Below are positions 41,507 through 51,800 of a stretch of 60,596 nucleotides of DNA, piece by piece. The stretch spans positions 1 to 60,596 of the forward strand of contig JAFDVV010000050.1 of the NCBI GenBank assembly GCA_018268775.1, in the 5' to 3' direction. This DNA is from Acidobacteriota bacterium (lineage in GTDB: Bacteria > Acidobacteriota > Terriglobia > Terriglobales > Acidobacteriaceae). A program made the translations under genes and the position numbers. How positions within the stretch are numbered: the stretch's first letter is position 1; the number at the start of each line of letters is the position of its first letter. The notes beneath the pieces were generated by a model, which worked only from the letters and a program-made list of their open reading frames with translations, searched no databases and was not told the DNA's origin.

Positions 41507-43576
41507 TCACGAGCCGACCGGCAGGTTGGTAAACACCGCGCTGGAAAGACGCGAGTAGACGGGCGTGCTGGAACCGTCGTACATGCGCACGAAGAAACGC
41601 TCCACCTGGGCCGAGCGCGGAATGGTGAAGCTGCGCACCGGGCTTCGCAGCACGAGGTCGCCGCCGGTGCCCGGCCCGAAGGCCCAGTCGCGCCGGCGCA
41701 CCTCGAAGCCTCCGCCCGTGGGCGGAACGACGCCCGCGTCGACCTGCAACGCCGTGCCCGTCGCACTGACCACCTGCAGGCCCGCGAGGTTCGCCAGCAC
41801 CGTTGCAGGCGCGGTCAGCGCAACCTGCTGCAAAGCATCGGCAGCGACACCGTCAGCGAGTCTCGCACTCAGCGCGGTCGTCCAGTCGTTCGCGAAGCCG
41901 ACGCGATAGGTCATCGCCTCGGGCCGCGCGTGGCCGTCTTCAATGACGACGCTGCGAACGCAGAGGTTCAACGTGTCGGCTGAAGCTCCGCTGCCCGAAG
42001 CGACGCTGAGCACATCGCCCGGTTGAACGTCCTGCGCGGGGTTCACCATCGTGCAGCTCCCCTGCACAGCCACCGCGCGTGAGGTCGCGAGGCTCATCGC
42101 GGCCAGCACGGCGTTCTCGCAATCGGCGGTAGTGCGCGAAGGCGGATGCGTCACCTTGCCCTGCCACGCCGCCGTCGCCACGCCTGTGTTGGAGCCAGCG
42201 CGCAGACGCGCGGCGGCGCGGCGGCGTCCGCGATAGCTCACGGCAATCGTCTCGTTGGCCACGGGAACGCGTCCGGCGTAGAAGGTGATCCTGCCCGAAG
42301 GCGAGACCATGCAGTCGACGCCATCGATCTGCGGGCCGCTGACGCGAACGATCGTTGCACTACCCGGCACCGTCGTTGCAATCCACGCCGGACCCGCGTG
42401 CGCGATGCCGCACGAGCCGATGGAGCCTTGCAGTTGCACGCTGTTGACGGGCGCGAAGGTGCAGCTTGCGGGCGACGAGGCGAGTGCCGTCGTATACAGC
42501 ACGGTCGCCGGAGTGTTGGACGCCGTGCCCATGTCGCGCGACTCGAAGACGAGCGTGACCGGCGCTGCGATCGCGTCTCCGCCGAAGCTGCGCAACACGC
42601 CGTCGCACACGGCGCTGTACGTCTCAGTGGATCGCACGGTCTCCGTGCAGTGCAGCCGCAGCCGCAACGTGTAGCTATGACCGCTGAGCATCGTCAGCGA
42701 CGTGCCTGCTTCAACGCCGTTGACGAACGGCGTAACGATGGTCGCGCCGCCGCTCTGCCTCACGTTGAATCCGGCGAAGCAGTTGGCTCGTTCGACCGCG
42801 CCCGTGTACAGGCCGCACACCACGCCGTCGCTCGCCGCGCCCAGCGCGACCGAGTCCAGTTCCAATGTCAGGGTCCCGCCGATCTCAACCGACGCAACGG
42901 AAGACAGCGTCGTCTGCCCGTCGAGCCCGTTGCCGCCCGTCATCGTCAGTCCCAAGTGCGTGAGCGAGAGAAACGATCCGTTGTCGGCGACGCTCCACAC
43001 GCGCGGGTTGATCGCCGCCTGGTCGAAGCGCTCGTCGAGCAGCGTGGCAGGGCCCTTTGCGCGATACGGTGGCTGCGTCAGTTGAAAGATGCTCGTCGTT
43101 CCATCGCCCATGAAGTACTCGGTGATGTAAGCGGCGGCCTCCGTCTCGCCGGTGAGCGTGACGTCGGTGGCCAGCTCGCGCGTCATCGCCTGTGAAAGCG
43201 GAGCGATGTGCAACGCTGCGTCGCCGTCGCCCAGAGCATGCGTCGCGAGCGGTGCCACTCCGGTTGCATCCGCCGCATCGGCGATGGCGCGGAACGCGAG
43301 CCGGTACACCGCGCCCGTCGTCGCGACGCCCGCGTACACGCGCTCGGGCTGCGTGACGATGGAGCCGGTAAAGAGTGTCACGCCGCTGTCATTGGCGACG
43401 ACGACGCGCGCGTGACGCGCAGGCGCGGGCAGCGCCGCCGCGTTCACGTCGAGCAGCCCCGCGCACCGCGCCGCCTCATCCCGCGCCCGCACAATCTCGA
43501 ACGGCGCGTCGGCGGAGAGCGCGGCGGTGTAGTCGCGCGCGCCCGCGCCATCCATGTTGTCGATGGTGATCTTCAC
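41507..43576 (-). CDS. Phage tail-tip / baseplate-like protein
   Basis: A 689-residue protein with a GTG start (preceded by GTGAGG); longer starts would translate a family A repeat. The N-terminal part (VKITIDNMDGAGARDYTAAL) with Ala-rich beta segments and the middle region (ATLLDERFDQAAINPRVW, then beta-strand-rich sequence resembling a LamG/concanavalin fold around residues 185-360) suggest a structural adhesin. The last ~250 residues hold a baseplate/hub-like part and a fibronectin-like end (VQVERFFVRMYDGSSTPVYS-type strands). Assignment rests mainly on position between the portal and XhlA-like genes and on composition. The exact tail role is unknown. Confidence 0.6.
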   Translation of the reverse strand: MKITIDNMDGAGARDYTAALSADAPFEIVRARDEAARCAGLLDVNAAALPAPARHARVVVANDSGVTLFTGSIVTQPERVYAGVATTGAVYRLAFRAIADAADATGVAPLATHALGDGDAALHIAPLSQAMTRELATDVTLTGETEAAAYITEYFMGDGTTSIFQLTQPPYRAKGPATLLDERFDQAAINPRVWSVADNGSFLSLTHLGLTMTGGNGLDGQTTLSSVASVEIGGTLTLELDSVALGAASDGVVCGLYTGAVERANCFAGFNVRQSGGATIVTPFVNGVEAGTSLTMLSGHSYTLRLRLHCTETVRSTETYSAVCDGVLRSFGGDAIAAPVTLVFESRDMGTASNTPATVLYTTALASSPASCTFAPVNSVQLQGSIGSCGIAHAGPAWIATTVPGSATIVRVSGPQIDGVDCMVSPSGRITFYAGRVPVANETIAVSYRGRRRAAARLRAGSNTGVATAAWQGKVTHPPSRTTADCENAVLAAMSLATSRAVAVQGSCTMVNPAQDVQPGDVLSVASGSGASADTLNLCVRSVVIEDGHARPEAMTYRVGFANDWTTALSARLADGVAADALQQVALTAPATVLANLAGLQVVSATGTALQVDAGVVPPTGGGFEVRRRDWAFGPGTGGDLVLRSPVRSFTIPRSAQVERFFVRMYDGSSTPVYSRLSSAVFTNLPVGS

Positions 43577-43623
43577 GTTTGCCTCACTTGTGTTTTTGAG
43601 TTGTGTGGGGCCTCTGAGCTTCG

Positions 43624-43689
43624 GGTTCGAGCTTCGCTCGAATGTCCCACCCATGCCGCGATAAGACCGCGTCATGAATGGGGCACCCG
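43624..43689 (+). repeat. Family A two-hairpin repeat in the phage cluster
   Basis: TTCGAGC/GCTCGAA then CATG-type stem and GGGGCACCCG, between the portal and tail-tip genes. Confidence 0.85.
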
Positions 43690-43714
43690 GCCCGAGCTTT
43701 CTATTCCCTATGCC

Positions 43715-44965
43715 CTATGCCCTGTTCCCTGCATCGGCCAGCGGCGGCAGCCCGCGCATCTGGCGTACTTCGTCGACTGTAAGCACGCCGCACTCGATCA
43801 GCGTCTTCTGCATCGCGACCTCGCGCGTCTCGTCACGCGTCTCCAGGTCGTTGAAGCAGAACTCGAACTCGCGCCAGCCCAGCTTCTTGGCGAAGAGGTC
43901 GCGCGTGATGTGTTCGGCGATCAGCTTCGCAACCGGAACGACGGCGCTCTGAAACGCCTCGTCGGCAAACTCGCCCGCAGTGGAGCGGTTCACATCGCCA
44001 TGCACGCCCAGCAGCATCGGCGGCAACTCGAAAGCGTTGGCGATCAGCCGAATCAACATCTCCTGCCATTGCAGGCGCAGGTCGGCGTCGGTGCCTCCGG
44101 CGAAGCGCAGCACCTCGGGCTTGGTCGGTGTGCTCAACACGGGTACGCGGCCCGTGCCTTCGATCTCGTCCTGCCACCAGCGGATCATGCGGTCGTGCTG
44201 CTCCGGCGTCGCCTCGTCGAGCCACAGAGCGTACTGCACCACGGAGTTCGCCGCGAGCTTTCCCGCGTAGCGGTTCGCGCTCAAAAACTGGTTCACCGTC
44301 TCAAACGCAACCTCCAACCGGCCAAGTCCGAACGGTGTGTGCGTCCGCGGATTCAGCCGCACGTAGATCAGCTCGTCGTCGCGCAGCGGAACCAGAGCGT
44401 CGGTGCCGATGCGTCCCGTGGCCTGCGCGTAGCGCGTCTTGCCGGGCGAGCCGTCCCAGCGGCTGTCGATCTGGATCGTTGCGCCGTCGACCGCCCACAG
44501 ATGAAATGGCCGCAGCGGGTCGCCGGTCGCCTCCATCTCCACCGCGCCGAAGCCGCCCACCAGCAGGTCTTCGATCACTTGCTCCCACAGCACGCGAAAG
44601 CTGTCGGCCGCGTTCGGCTCTTCCAGGCAGCGCCGCAGCACGCGCAGCTTCTCCTGCGCGTTGTCGATCGCGGCGATGTCGTAGCCACGGCGCACGCGCA
44701 CCTGCCAGTCCATGCTGGCCACCTTGTCCTTCACCACGTTGATGGCGCGGCGCACGACCGGCGTCTCGGCGAAGCGCCGCAGGTTGGCGGGCGTCGGCTT
44801 GGGCAGCGCGGCGTGCGTCGACGTCGCGCCGCGATACGGCGTAAGGATAGCGGGAAGCATTGCCGTCTTGCGCTCGCCCCTGGTCGCATCGCCTTCGGCG
44901 GCGGCTACCGATGTGCCGCCTGCCAGCCGCTGCCATATGTTCTTCACTGCTCCTTGAACTCCCAT
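43715..44965 (-). CDS. Phage portal protein
   Basis: A 416-residue portal protein (HK97-type family), forming the ring through which DNA enters the capsid. Typical features are VVRRAINVVKDKVASMDWQVRVR near residue 65, DLLVGGFGAVEME, PFHLWAVDGATIQID, DDELIYVRLNPRTHTPFGLGRLEVA and NAFELPPMLLGVHGDVNRSTA, ending TVDEVRQMRGLPPL, a classic portal tail. The ATG at 44965 follows GAGGTG; an in-frame TTG further upstream is less likely. It lies after DUF3037 instead of next to the terminase, which is unusual. Confidence 0.9.
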   Translation of the reverse strand: MGVQGAVKNIWQRLAGGTSVAAAEGDATRGERKTAMLPAILTPYRGATSTHAALPKPTPANLRRFAETPVVRRAINVVKDKVASMDWQVRVRRGYDIAAIDNAQEKLRVLRRCLEEPNAADSFRVLWEQVIEDLLVGGFGAVEMEATGDPLRPFHLWAVDGATIQIDSRWDGSPGKTRYAQATGRIGTDALVPLRDDELIYVRLNPRTHTPFGLGRLEVAFETVNQFLSANRYAGKLAANSVVQYALWLDEATPEQHDRMIRWWQDEIEGTGRVPVLSTPTKPEVLRFAGGTDADLRLQWQEMLIRLIANAFELPPMLLGVHGDVNRSTAGEFADEAFQSAVVPVAKLIAEHITRDLFAKKLGWREFEFCFNDLETRDETREVAMQKTLIECGVLTVDEVRQMRGLPPLADAGNRA

Positions 44966-45081
44966 GTCGCTCACCTCGCTTGCCGATGTCGTTGTCAAAA
45001 AAGAAAAGGCATGGCTTCGAAAGCCATGCCACGTTGTTTTACAAACTACCGATGAAAGCAGTACCCAGACTCTACCTGGCT

Positions 45082-45930
45082 TCAGGCCCTCAACTCCAGC
45101 CGCGCCGTCTCCGCCACGCGGGCAAGGTCGCTCAGCGTCACTACGCGAATCGCCTCGCGCTCCATCGCCTCCACGCCAAAGCGATAGCGGTCCGAGGCCT
45201 CTGTCTCATCGTCTGAAGCAGAGACTGCGCGCAGCGGCTCGACGATCGCCGTCAGTTCGAGATCGGTGCCCTCCACGCGGCGCACGCCCTCGCGCAACTG
45301 CGGCGCGGCCCACGCCAGCCCCTTCGCTCCGTCTACATCTCCTTCAAGCGAGACTGCCTGAAACATCCGGATGATGCCGTTCGCATTCGCATCCGCGCGA
45401 TAGCCGCAGTCGAGCTTCAGCGGATCTCCCGGCCGCGTGTACGTGGACGCCGCGATGCGCTTGCGCATCATGGCCCACACTCCGGCGCGCTCGAACTCCG
45501 TGCGCATCGCGCCCTGGATTGCGGCGCGGCCTGTTCGCCTGCGCTCCTGCTTCACCTTCAGCGGTTCGACATACATGCGCATCAACTGCGCAAGCTCGGC
45601 GGGAACGCTCTCCGCCAGCGACGCGCGCGGCTCCGAGATTTGCAACGAGTTCGAGAGCGTGTCCTCCAGCAACTGCATCACCGGCTTGGTGTCCGCCGTG
45701 CCAAGACGAAGCCGCTCGGCGATCTCGCCTTCGAGCGCCTCGAACAGCGTTGTGTCGGCCTCGGCGTCCATGCAGCGCACACGCGCCCAGTCGCGCGTAA
45801 AGCGCACGACGGTCTCCGTCGCCGCCGCGCCAGCCTCGCGCAGCACAACACCGATGTTCACGAACTCGCCCTTCACCACATCCGGCACATAGCGGATGAG
45901 GAAGAACTCGCATGGGATACGCTCTGCCAA
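45082..45930 (-). CDS. DUF3037 domain protein
   Basis: A 282-residue soluble protein that matches the DUF3037 pattern: CEFFLIRYVPDVVKGEFVNIGVVLREAG at the start, and later RFTRDWARVRCMDAEAD. A TTG start is chosen because AAGAGGAG lies five bases upstream, and the upstream in-frame residues overlap the kinase gene. It begins 14 bp after the stop of the HipA-like gene, so the two form an operon. As I recall, these two families often occur together; no biochemical function is known to me. They separate the terminase and portal genes of the phage cluster. Confidence 0.8.
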   Translation of the reverse strand: MAERIPCEFFLIRYVPDVVKGEFVNIGVVLREAGAAATETVVRFTRDWARVRCMDAEADTTLFEALEGEIAERLRLGTADTKPVMQLLEDTLSNSLQISEPRASLAESVPAELAQLMRMYVEPLKVKQERRRTGRAAIQGAMRTEFERAGVWAMMRKRIAASTYTRPGDPLKLDCGYRADANANGIIRMFQAVSLEGDVDGAKGLAWAAPQLREGVRRVEGTDLELTAIVEPLRAVSASDDETEASDRYRFGVEAMEREAIRVVTLSDLARVAETARLELRA

Positions 45931-45944
45931 TCGAACTCCTCTTA

Positions 45945-46850
45945 CTACATTACAAATCCTTCGCTGCCGTTTATCTCCGCGAACTGCCGTGGCACCGTCA
46001 CCGATGCGCCCCGGTTCCACAATGGGAACGGATTGCGGTCCGAGTCGCGGAAGGCCGCGACCAGCTCACGCACGCGCGACCGGCGCACGATCATCTGTTC
46101 CATCAACTGCTCCAGCGCCGGCGTATCGTACGCGTACCACTCCGGCGGGACCTGCTCCGCGACGCGCCACAGCACTTCGGGACGCATCTCCTCCACGCGC
46201 GTCAGCCATGGCTCGAAGCTCTCCCACCCGGCCACATGCCGGTAGACCAGGTTGCGCTGGTAGACCCCGCGCAGCGGCGAGTCCAGGAAGTTCCACTCGC
46301 CCCCGTTGAAGCAGAAGCCCTGGTCGATGAAGCTGGCGCGATATCTTCGCTCGCGCGGCCTGCGCTCGAAGACCGCCTGACGCCCGTTCGAGTTGCCGGT
46401 CCACTTGTCGATGCACAGCATCCCCGCGAACTCGCGCAGGTTGCGCACCTCTTCAAGCTGCGGTTCGGGCAGGTAGTCCAGCACCTGCCCCGGCATCAGG
46501 CCGCCGGCAAACTGCGACCCGAACTGCAAGCCCGCCGTGTATGGACGGCTCTCTTCGCGAAGCCCTTCAACGCGCATCGCCGGTGTGTTGGCGATCAGCC
46601 ACTCGGTCACTTCAACGACGTCGCTGTGCGGCACGCTCAGCCCAATGGCGGCGGCAAGTCGCGTGGCGATCAACTCATTGGCCAGCACGCGCAGGTGCTG
46701 CGGATTGTTCTGGAACTTGACGACCCACAGCTTGCCGTCCGCGCCCAGCATCAACTGGCTCTGCGCTCCGCCGCGCATCCTTCGAATCGCCTGTACTGCA
46801 AGCACTGCCAAGCCGGTGAACTCCTCCGCGTCCGTTAGTGCAGGATACAT
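45945..46850 (-). CDS. HipA-like kinase domain protein
   Basis: A 301-residue protein of the HipA-like kinase group (HipA_2 type), lacking the HipA N-terminal subdomain. Seen: the nucleotide-binding QSQLMLGADGKLWVVKFQNN, the helix LANELIATRLAAAIGL, the catalytic-loop-like CIDKWTGNSNGRQAVF (Asp and Asn) and the DFG-like FIDQGFCFN. True HipA kinases phosphorylate glutamyl-tRNA synthetase; whether this one does is unknown. No HipB-type antitoxin is next to it; the immediate partner is DUF3037. It lies within the phage cluster, directly after tandem B repeats. Confidence 0.83.
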   Translation of the reverse strand: MYPALTDAEEFTGLAVLAVQAIRRMRGGAQSQLMLGADGKLWVVKFQNNPQHLRVLANELIATRLAAAIGLSVPHSDVVEVTEWLIANTPAMRVEGLREESRPYTAGLQFGSQFAGGLMPGQVLDYLPEPQLEEVRNLREFAGMLCIDKWTGNSNGRQAVFERRPRERRYRASFIDQGFCFNGGEWNFLDSPLRGVYQRNLVYRHVAGWESFEPWLTRVEEMRPEVLWRVAEQVPPEWYAYDTPALEQLMEQMIVRRSRVRELVAAFRDSDRNPFPLWNRGASVTVPRQFAEINGSEGFVM

Positions 46851-47208
46851 TCTTTACGCTTGTCATTCCGCAGCGCAGCGGAGGAATCTGCCTCGCTTTT
46901 TGTCATTCCGCAGTGAAACGGAGGAATCTGCATTACCCATACCGGCAGAGAAGTCAAAAAGCAGATCCCTCCGCTGCGCTGCGGGATGACAACAAAAAGA
47001 GGGCATCCCGAAGAACGCTGACAACTGATAGCGAAGGAGCGGCCTCGCTTTTTTGTCATTCCGCAGCGCAGCGAAGGAATCTGCTTTAACTGGCCACTGT
47101 TGAGGTGAAGCAGATCCCTCCGCTACGCTGCGGGATGACAACGAAGGAGAGCTTCCCGAAGAGCGCTGACAACTGAGCGGAGAACAGACAACCGGGAACG
47201 CCGAACCC
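46851..47208. other. Intergenic region filled with tandem family B arms
   Basis: No gene. It is almost wholly made of B arms between the terminase and the HipA-like kinase gene. Confidence 0.7.
46862..47139. repeat. Tandem family B array
   Basis: Two forward arms (GTCATTCCGCAGCGCAGCGG and GTCATTCCGCAGTGAAACGG), one inverted arm (46976-47010 region), then another forward and inverted pair. All are close in sequence, which points to recent multiplication. Confidence 0.88.
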
Positions 47209-48675
47209 TCACCCCTTCACCAGCATCTCCGCCCTCACCGCCTGCGCCACCGCCATCGCCATCACGCAGTCGTCGTGCGAGCCCGGGGCCGCGCCCGTGC
47301 CGCCGTTGGGTAAGGTGTTGTACGTGCGGCACTCCTCCAGCAGTCTGCGCGAGTAGAACATCTCCGGCGACTCCACCAATAGCGAGTTCAGCAGCGCAAT
47401 CATTCTGGGCTTGCTCGCCGGACTCGTCAGCCAGCCTGCAACGCCTTCCTGCGCGTACAGGTTCGCGTACCGCTCCCTGCTTTCGAGATACGCCAGCACC
47501 GCCGCGCCGTGGTTGTTGCGCTCCACGGCGACCAGCGCGCCGTTGTACTCGCGCGCAAGCAGCGCGGCGGCCTGGGCCAGCTCAAGCGGGTTCAGCCTCT
47601 TCTGCAACTCGGCGCACTGCAAACCCGTCTCGCGATCGACCACCTGTACGGCCGCGAAGTCGCCGTCCGCGCCGCCGCCAGCCGAATCGACCGCGACGAT
47701 GTACCGCTTGTTCGCAAGCGGAGGAAACCAGTAAAGCGTCTCACCCTGTCGAGCAACCGGTGGCAAAAGCTCTTCGAGCCGCTTGAAGACCGCCTCCACC
47801 GCGAAGCAGCAGTTGCCGCTGGCCCTGAAGCAGGAGACCGCGTCCTCTGCATACTCCTGCGCGCGCAGCCCGTGAAAGCTCGACTCAAGCGTGCGGCGGA
47901 AGCCGATCTGTTGCGGCGAAAGCGCGTGTTTCTCCGCCAGAGCGCGCTCCTCCTCGGTGTATTCGTTTTCTGTAACCGATGCGGATACATATGCCGGCTC
48001 CAACCACCAGGGAAAAAAGTGCTGGACTGTATCGGTGACGTTGGCGCGGCTCCACTCGTCGTAGAAGCAGCCGCCCGCACCGTTGGGCGTCGACTCGATC
48101 ACCATCTCGCCCGCGGGCGAGAGCGCGGCGCGCAGACCGGCGAGCGTCTCCGCCGCGTCGCCTGGCCAGCGGCTGACCTCGCTCAGGTGCAGGTTCTGGA
48201 TCGAGAGCCCGCGTCCCGCGCCGGGGTCGCCAGCGCTCACGATGCGAAACTCGCTGTCCAGTTCGGGAAAGCTCATCTGCCCCACGTTGGCGCGGCCGCG
48301 TCGCAGCGGAGCATTCGGGCCTTCGCGCCACTCCTCGGGCAGGTGCTCCCAGAAGCGCTGCACCATGCGGAAGATGCCTTCGGCGGCCTCGCGCGTGTGC
48401 GCCACCTGCACCGTCAGCACACCGCGCGCAGTGATGGTCTTCATAAAGAAGCGCGCCGCCGCCCAGGTGGTGATGCCCATCTGCCGCGCCTTCAGCACGA
48501 TGTTCTTGTTGCCGCGTGCCTGCTCGAAGGCAAACTGCGCCGGGTTGGCGGCAAGCGCGACAATCTCGCCGTTACGGTTGCGGACCTTGATGTGCCGTTC
48601 GATCGCGCGAGTCATCGACTCCGGGCCGCGCGCGATCTCGCGCCCCAGAGACAGCAGTGCTTCTACGTCTTTCAT
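47209..48675 (-). CDS. Phage terminase large subunit
   Basis: DNA-packaging motor, 488 residues. The ATPase domain shows ARGNKNIVLKARQMGITTWAA, a deviant Walker A in which the usual Lys before Thr is replaced (GITT), and the acidic Walker B-like HLSEVSRWPGD with ESTPNGAGG as the coupling region. The nuclease domain has IVAVDSAGGGADGDFAAVQVVD, GALVAVERNNHG and GSHDDCVMAMAVA, supplying the metal-binding acidic residues. The start is the ATG after the A repeat. In most tailed phages it directly precedes the portal gene; here the HipA-like and DUF3037 genes intervene. Confidence 0.92.
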   Translation of the reverse strand: MKDVEALLSLGREIARGPESMTRAIERHIKVRNRNGEIVALAANPAQFAFEQARGNKNIVLKARQMGITTWAAARFFMKTITARGVLTVQVAHTREAAEGIFRMVQRFWEHLPEEWREGPNAPLRRGRANVGQMSFPELDSEFRIVSAGDPGAGRGLSIQNLHLSEVSRWPGDAAETLAGLRAALSPAGEMVIESTPNGAGGCFYDEWSRANVTDTVQHFFPWWLEPAYVSASVTENEYTEEERALAEKHALSPQQIGFRRTLESSFHGLRAQEYAEDAVSCFRASGNCCFAVEAVFKRLEELLPPVARQGETLYWFPPLANKRYIVAVDSAGGGADGDFAAVQVVDRETGLQCAELQKRLNPLELAQAAALLAREYNGALVAVERNNHGAAVLAYLESRERYANLYAQEGVAGWLTSPASKPRMIALLNSLLVESPEMFYSRRLLEECRTYNTLPNGGTGAAPGSHDDCVMAMAVAQAVRAEMLVKG

Positions 48676-48705
48676 CGGTTCACCGGGGAGAGCTTTGAGG
48701 AATCG

Positions 48706-48766
48706 TGTTTGAGCTTCGCCCGAATGCCCACATCTGGCGATACGGCCGCCAGATATGGGGCACCCG
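48706..48766 (+). repeat. Family A two-hairpin repeat, ATCTGGC subtype
   Basis: Second stem CATCTGGC/GCCAGATAT and tail GGGGCACCCG; first stem diverged. Between the fibre and terminase genes. Confidence 0.75.
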
Positions 48767-48817
48767 AACATCCGCGCGCCCGAAGAGAGACTTCCGCTCC
48801 GGGCACGTGCCCTGCTT

Positions 48818-51800
48818 CTACATCGCCCAGTGGCAACCAGAGACGTTCTTCGGGTTTGCCACGTCGCGAAGCGTCACTGTCGCATTCGCCGGAATCGTGA
48901 CCGGGGTCGCGAGTCCGTTGATAGGCTGGTTGGCCTGTCCGGCGATCGTCAGTGTGAAGACCGACTGCGGGTTCGAGATGGTGTACGTCTCTCCGCTCGG
49001 GCCTGTACAGTCGGGCAGTGTGTAGGCGGCATTGGCCGTGGGCGCGGCCGTCACCGCGCCGTCGCCCGGGGCCATCTGATAGGTGTTCGCGGTTACGACG
49101 TTCGGGTTCGCAGGTTTGTAGCCGAAGTAATAGCTCAGGGCATTGTTGAACGCATTCGCAATACGCGCATGCCCCGCATTGGTGGGATGCGTCCCGTCTC
49201 CCTGAAAGTAGGTTGTGTTTGAATACGCACCGTCCGCTCCGATAAGAGGATCGGCGGCTGTATCGATGATTCCATCCGCGCCAAACGACTTCGCCATGTT
49301 GAGTATCTGGGCGTTGTATGTATCTTTGCTCGCGTCGAGTCCCGTTCGAGACAGCATCGTCACAACGAAGACGCGGCAACCCGCCGACTTCAGTATCTGC
49401 ACCTCGTGCGCCAGCGAAGTAACCGTCGAATAGCCGCCCGTTGAAACGCCGCTTGCGAAATCGTTCGTTCCGGCAAATACCGTAGCGACCGCCGGGCCGG
49501 ACAGGGTCTCGCATCGCGGCGCAACGCGCCATGGCTCAGATCCCGCAAGGGCCAGCGTCGTCGTCCAGCCGATGCCCCAGTTGACGGCGGCAAACGGCGG
49601 ATAGTTCGCCGGAGACACCAGCGTGGGATACGGCGTCGATGCGCCTTGCCCCGCCGTGATCGAGTCTCCGATGAAGTGGATGACGGGGGTCGCCGCAAAG
49701 GAACGCGCGGGAGAGGTCTGTACTCCCCTGCTCTTTACCTCGGCCTCGATCAGTTTGCTGACCTGCGTTACCGTCGCCGCATCCAGCATGCCCGGGTAGA
49801 AGACCGCGCGATACATCGTCCCCAGCAGCCCGGACGACGCGAAAGGACCGCTGCCGGATGAACCGAGCGTGAAGTTGCCGGATGTCTGCACAAGCCCGGT
49901 GGCGTTCTGCGCTGTGTAAGCGCACTCGACACCGTCGACGAACTCGCGGTCGACGCTCGTCCCCGGGACACCAAGCTGATAGGCGATGACATGAAAGCCC
50001 GCAGCCGACGTATTGCACATCGATGTGACTGAGTTTGTGAACACGCCGATCGTTGGCGTTGAGTTCAGGTTGTTGACGCTTGAGCCCATCGAAGTCAACA
50101 CAAGGTTTGCGCCGGAGTTGCCCAGAGAACTTGTAACCAATACAGGGTAGTTGTTGGACGTCTGCGTCCCTGCCGAAAGCGGCTGGTTGTAGACGGCAAA
50201 GAGGAACGTCTGCGTCCCGTTGAGCGCGGCGGGCAAAGCGACGCCCTGCCCCGGCTGAAAGGACAGGCCGAGAGACGACCACGCTGGCGCATTGCTGCCT
50301 GTGCCCAGCGTGCCGTTGTTGCCGTTGCCGCTCTTGTCGGTCAGCACGGAGCCCGAGCCCTGCATGAAGTTGTAGTCCGCCGTCGCTCCCTGCGGCAGGT
50401 TTACGCTGGCGCCGGTTGTGCCCCCGCCCACGGGAGTGGCCCAGGTGCCGTCTTCGCGCAGATAGCGTGTTGTGCCTGCCGTCGCTCCAGGGTCGGGCAC
50501 TGCGCCACGAGCATGGGAGGCGCCCGATGCTTGAAAGACCGGAAGCTGCGATGCGGCGACAGCGCCATTGATGGTGGTCGCATTCAACGTTCCCACGTTG
50601 ATGGTCCCCGCTGTGAACGCCTGCGGCGTAAAGCTGTAGCCGGTGCCGCGCAGGCCGAGGTTCAGCGTGCTGGTCTGCGGCTGGAAGTTCAGTGTGTCCA
50701 CTCCCACACTCGAGTCCAGCTCGAAGAGGTTGTAGCCGGAGTTCCATCTGCCGCAGCCGCGCGAGTTGCAGTGGATCGTAAAGACGCTCTGCTCACCGGC
50801 CTGCGCCACCATGGTCCGCTTCCAGATGCCGTCGGCAAAGTAGGCCATGTCGGGAGCGGTGTGGGTCCCTCCGTTGCCGAAGTAGTTTGAGGCAGGCGTG
50901 GCGTTGCGTATCACCCAGCCGTGCAGTCCGGGGCCGTTGTTGCCCTCGTACTGAATGCCTGCCTGCTGATAGTTGTCGGGGCGCGGCACAACCTGCGAGA
51001 CGAACTCCAGGTCGGCGGCCACCTTCTGCTGGTGGTAGTGCGGCTGTTCCACGGTATCGCCCGCGGCCCATGCAACGGTGTTGGGAGCAAGCTGCATGGT
51101 CCCGTCCACCAGCCTGGTGGCGGGGTTCATCACGCTGAGGACTTCGGCCATCGGATAGAGCGCATAGCCTCCCGTGAGCAGCGACAGAGTGCCGCCAGCG
51201 CTGGTGCTGTTGGCCCCCGTCTGCGCGTAGGTGAGCGTGTTCGGCCCCGTCGTCGTAACGGCAAAGCTGCCGTTGTAACTGGGGTCGGTCATGCCGGCCA
51301 CGTTGACCGTAAGCCCGTTGAGGTCGTAGTTCATGTTGCCCGCCGTCGTAAGCGTAACCACATTGCCGTTGCGCACCGCCGAGGTCACGGGAAGCGAGAT
51401 GTTGGCGTAAGCAGTGGACTTGTCCATCCTGCCTGCGATCTCCGTCGCTCCACCGGAGTAGAAGAGGCCGGTAGCGGAGTAGGAGCCGATGACGGGAAAG
51501 ACCTGCCGGATGCCGCCCACGGTGTCCACCGTCTGCTCCAGCCCATAGCCGCACAGGCCGCCGATGGCGACGGTCGCATTGGCGAAGTGCGCCTTGTTGA
51601 AGGTGAATTGAATGTGCGTTCCATCGACCACGGTGTAGTTCGCCGTCTCGAAGTCTTCGACTCCGTTTGCCGCCGTGGAGGGGTCGGAGATGCAGGCGAC
51701 GCCGCTCGATGCGGGCGCGGCCGCCGTGTTGGAGGCAAAGCCCGAGGGCAGTCCGGTGGTGGCGATCGCCACGGCAACCGTGCCGGGCGCAAGATTGTTC

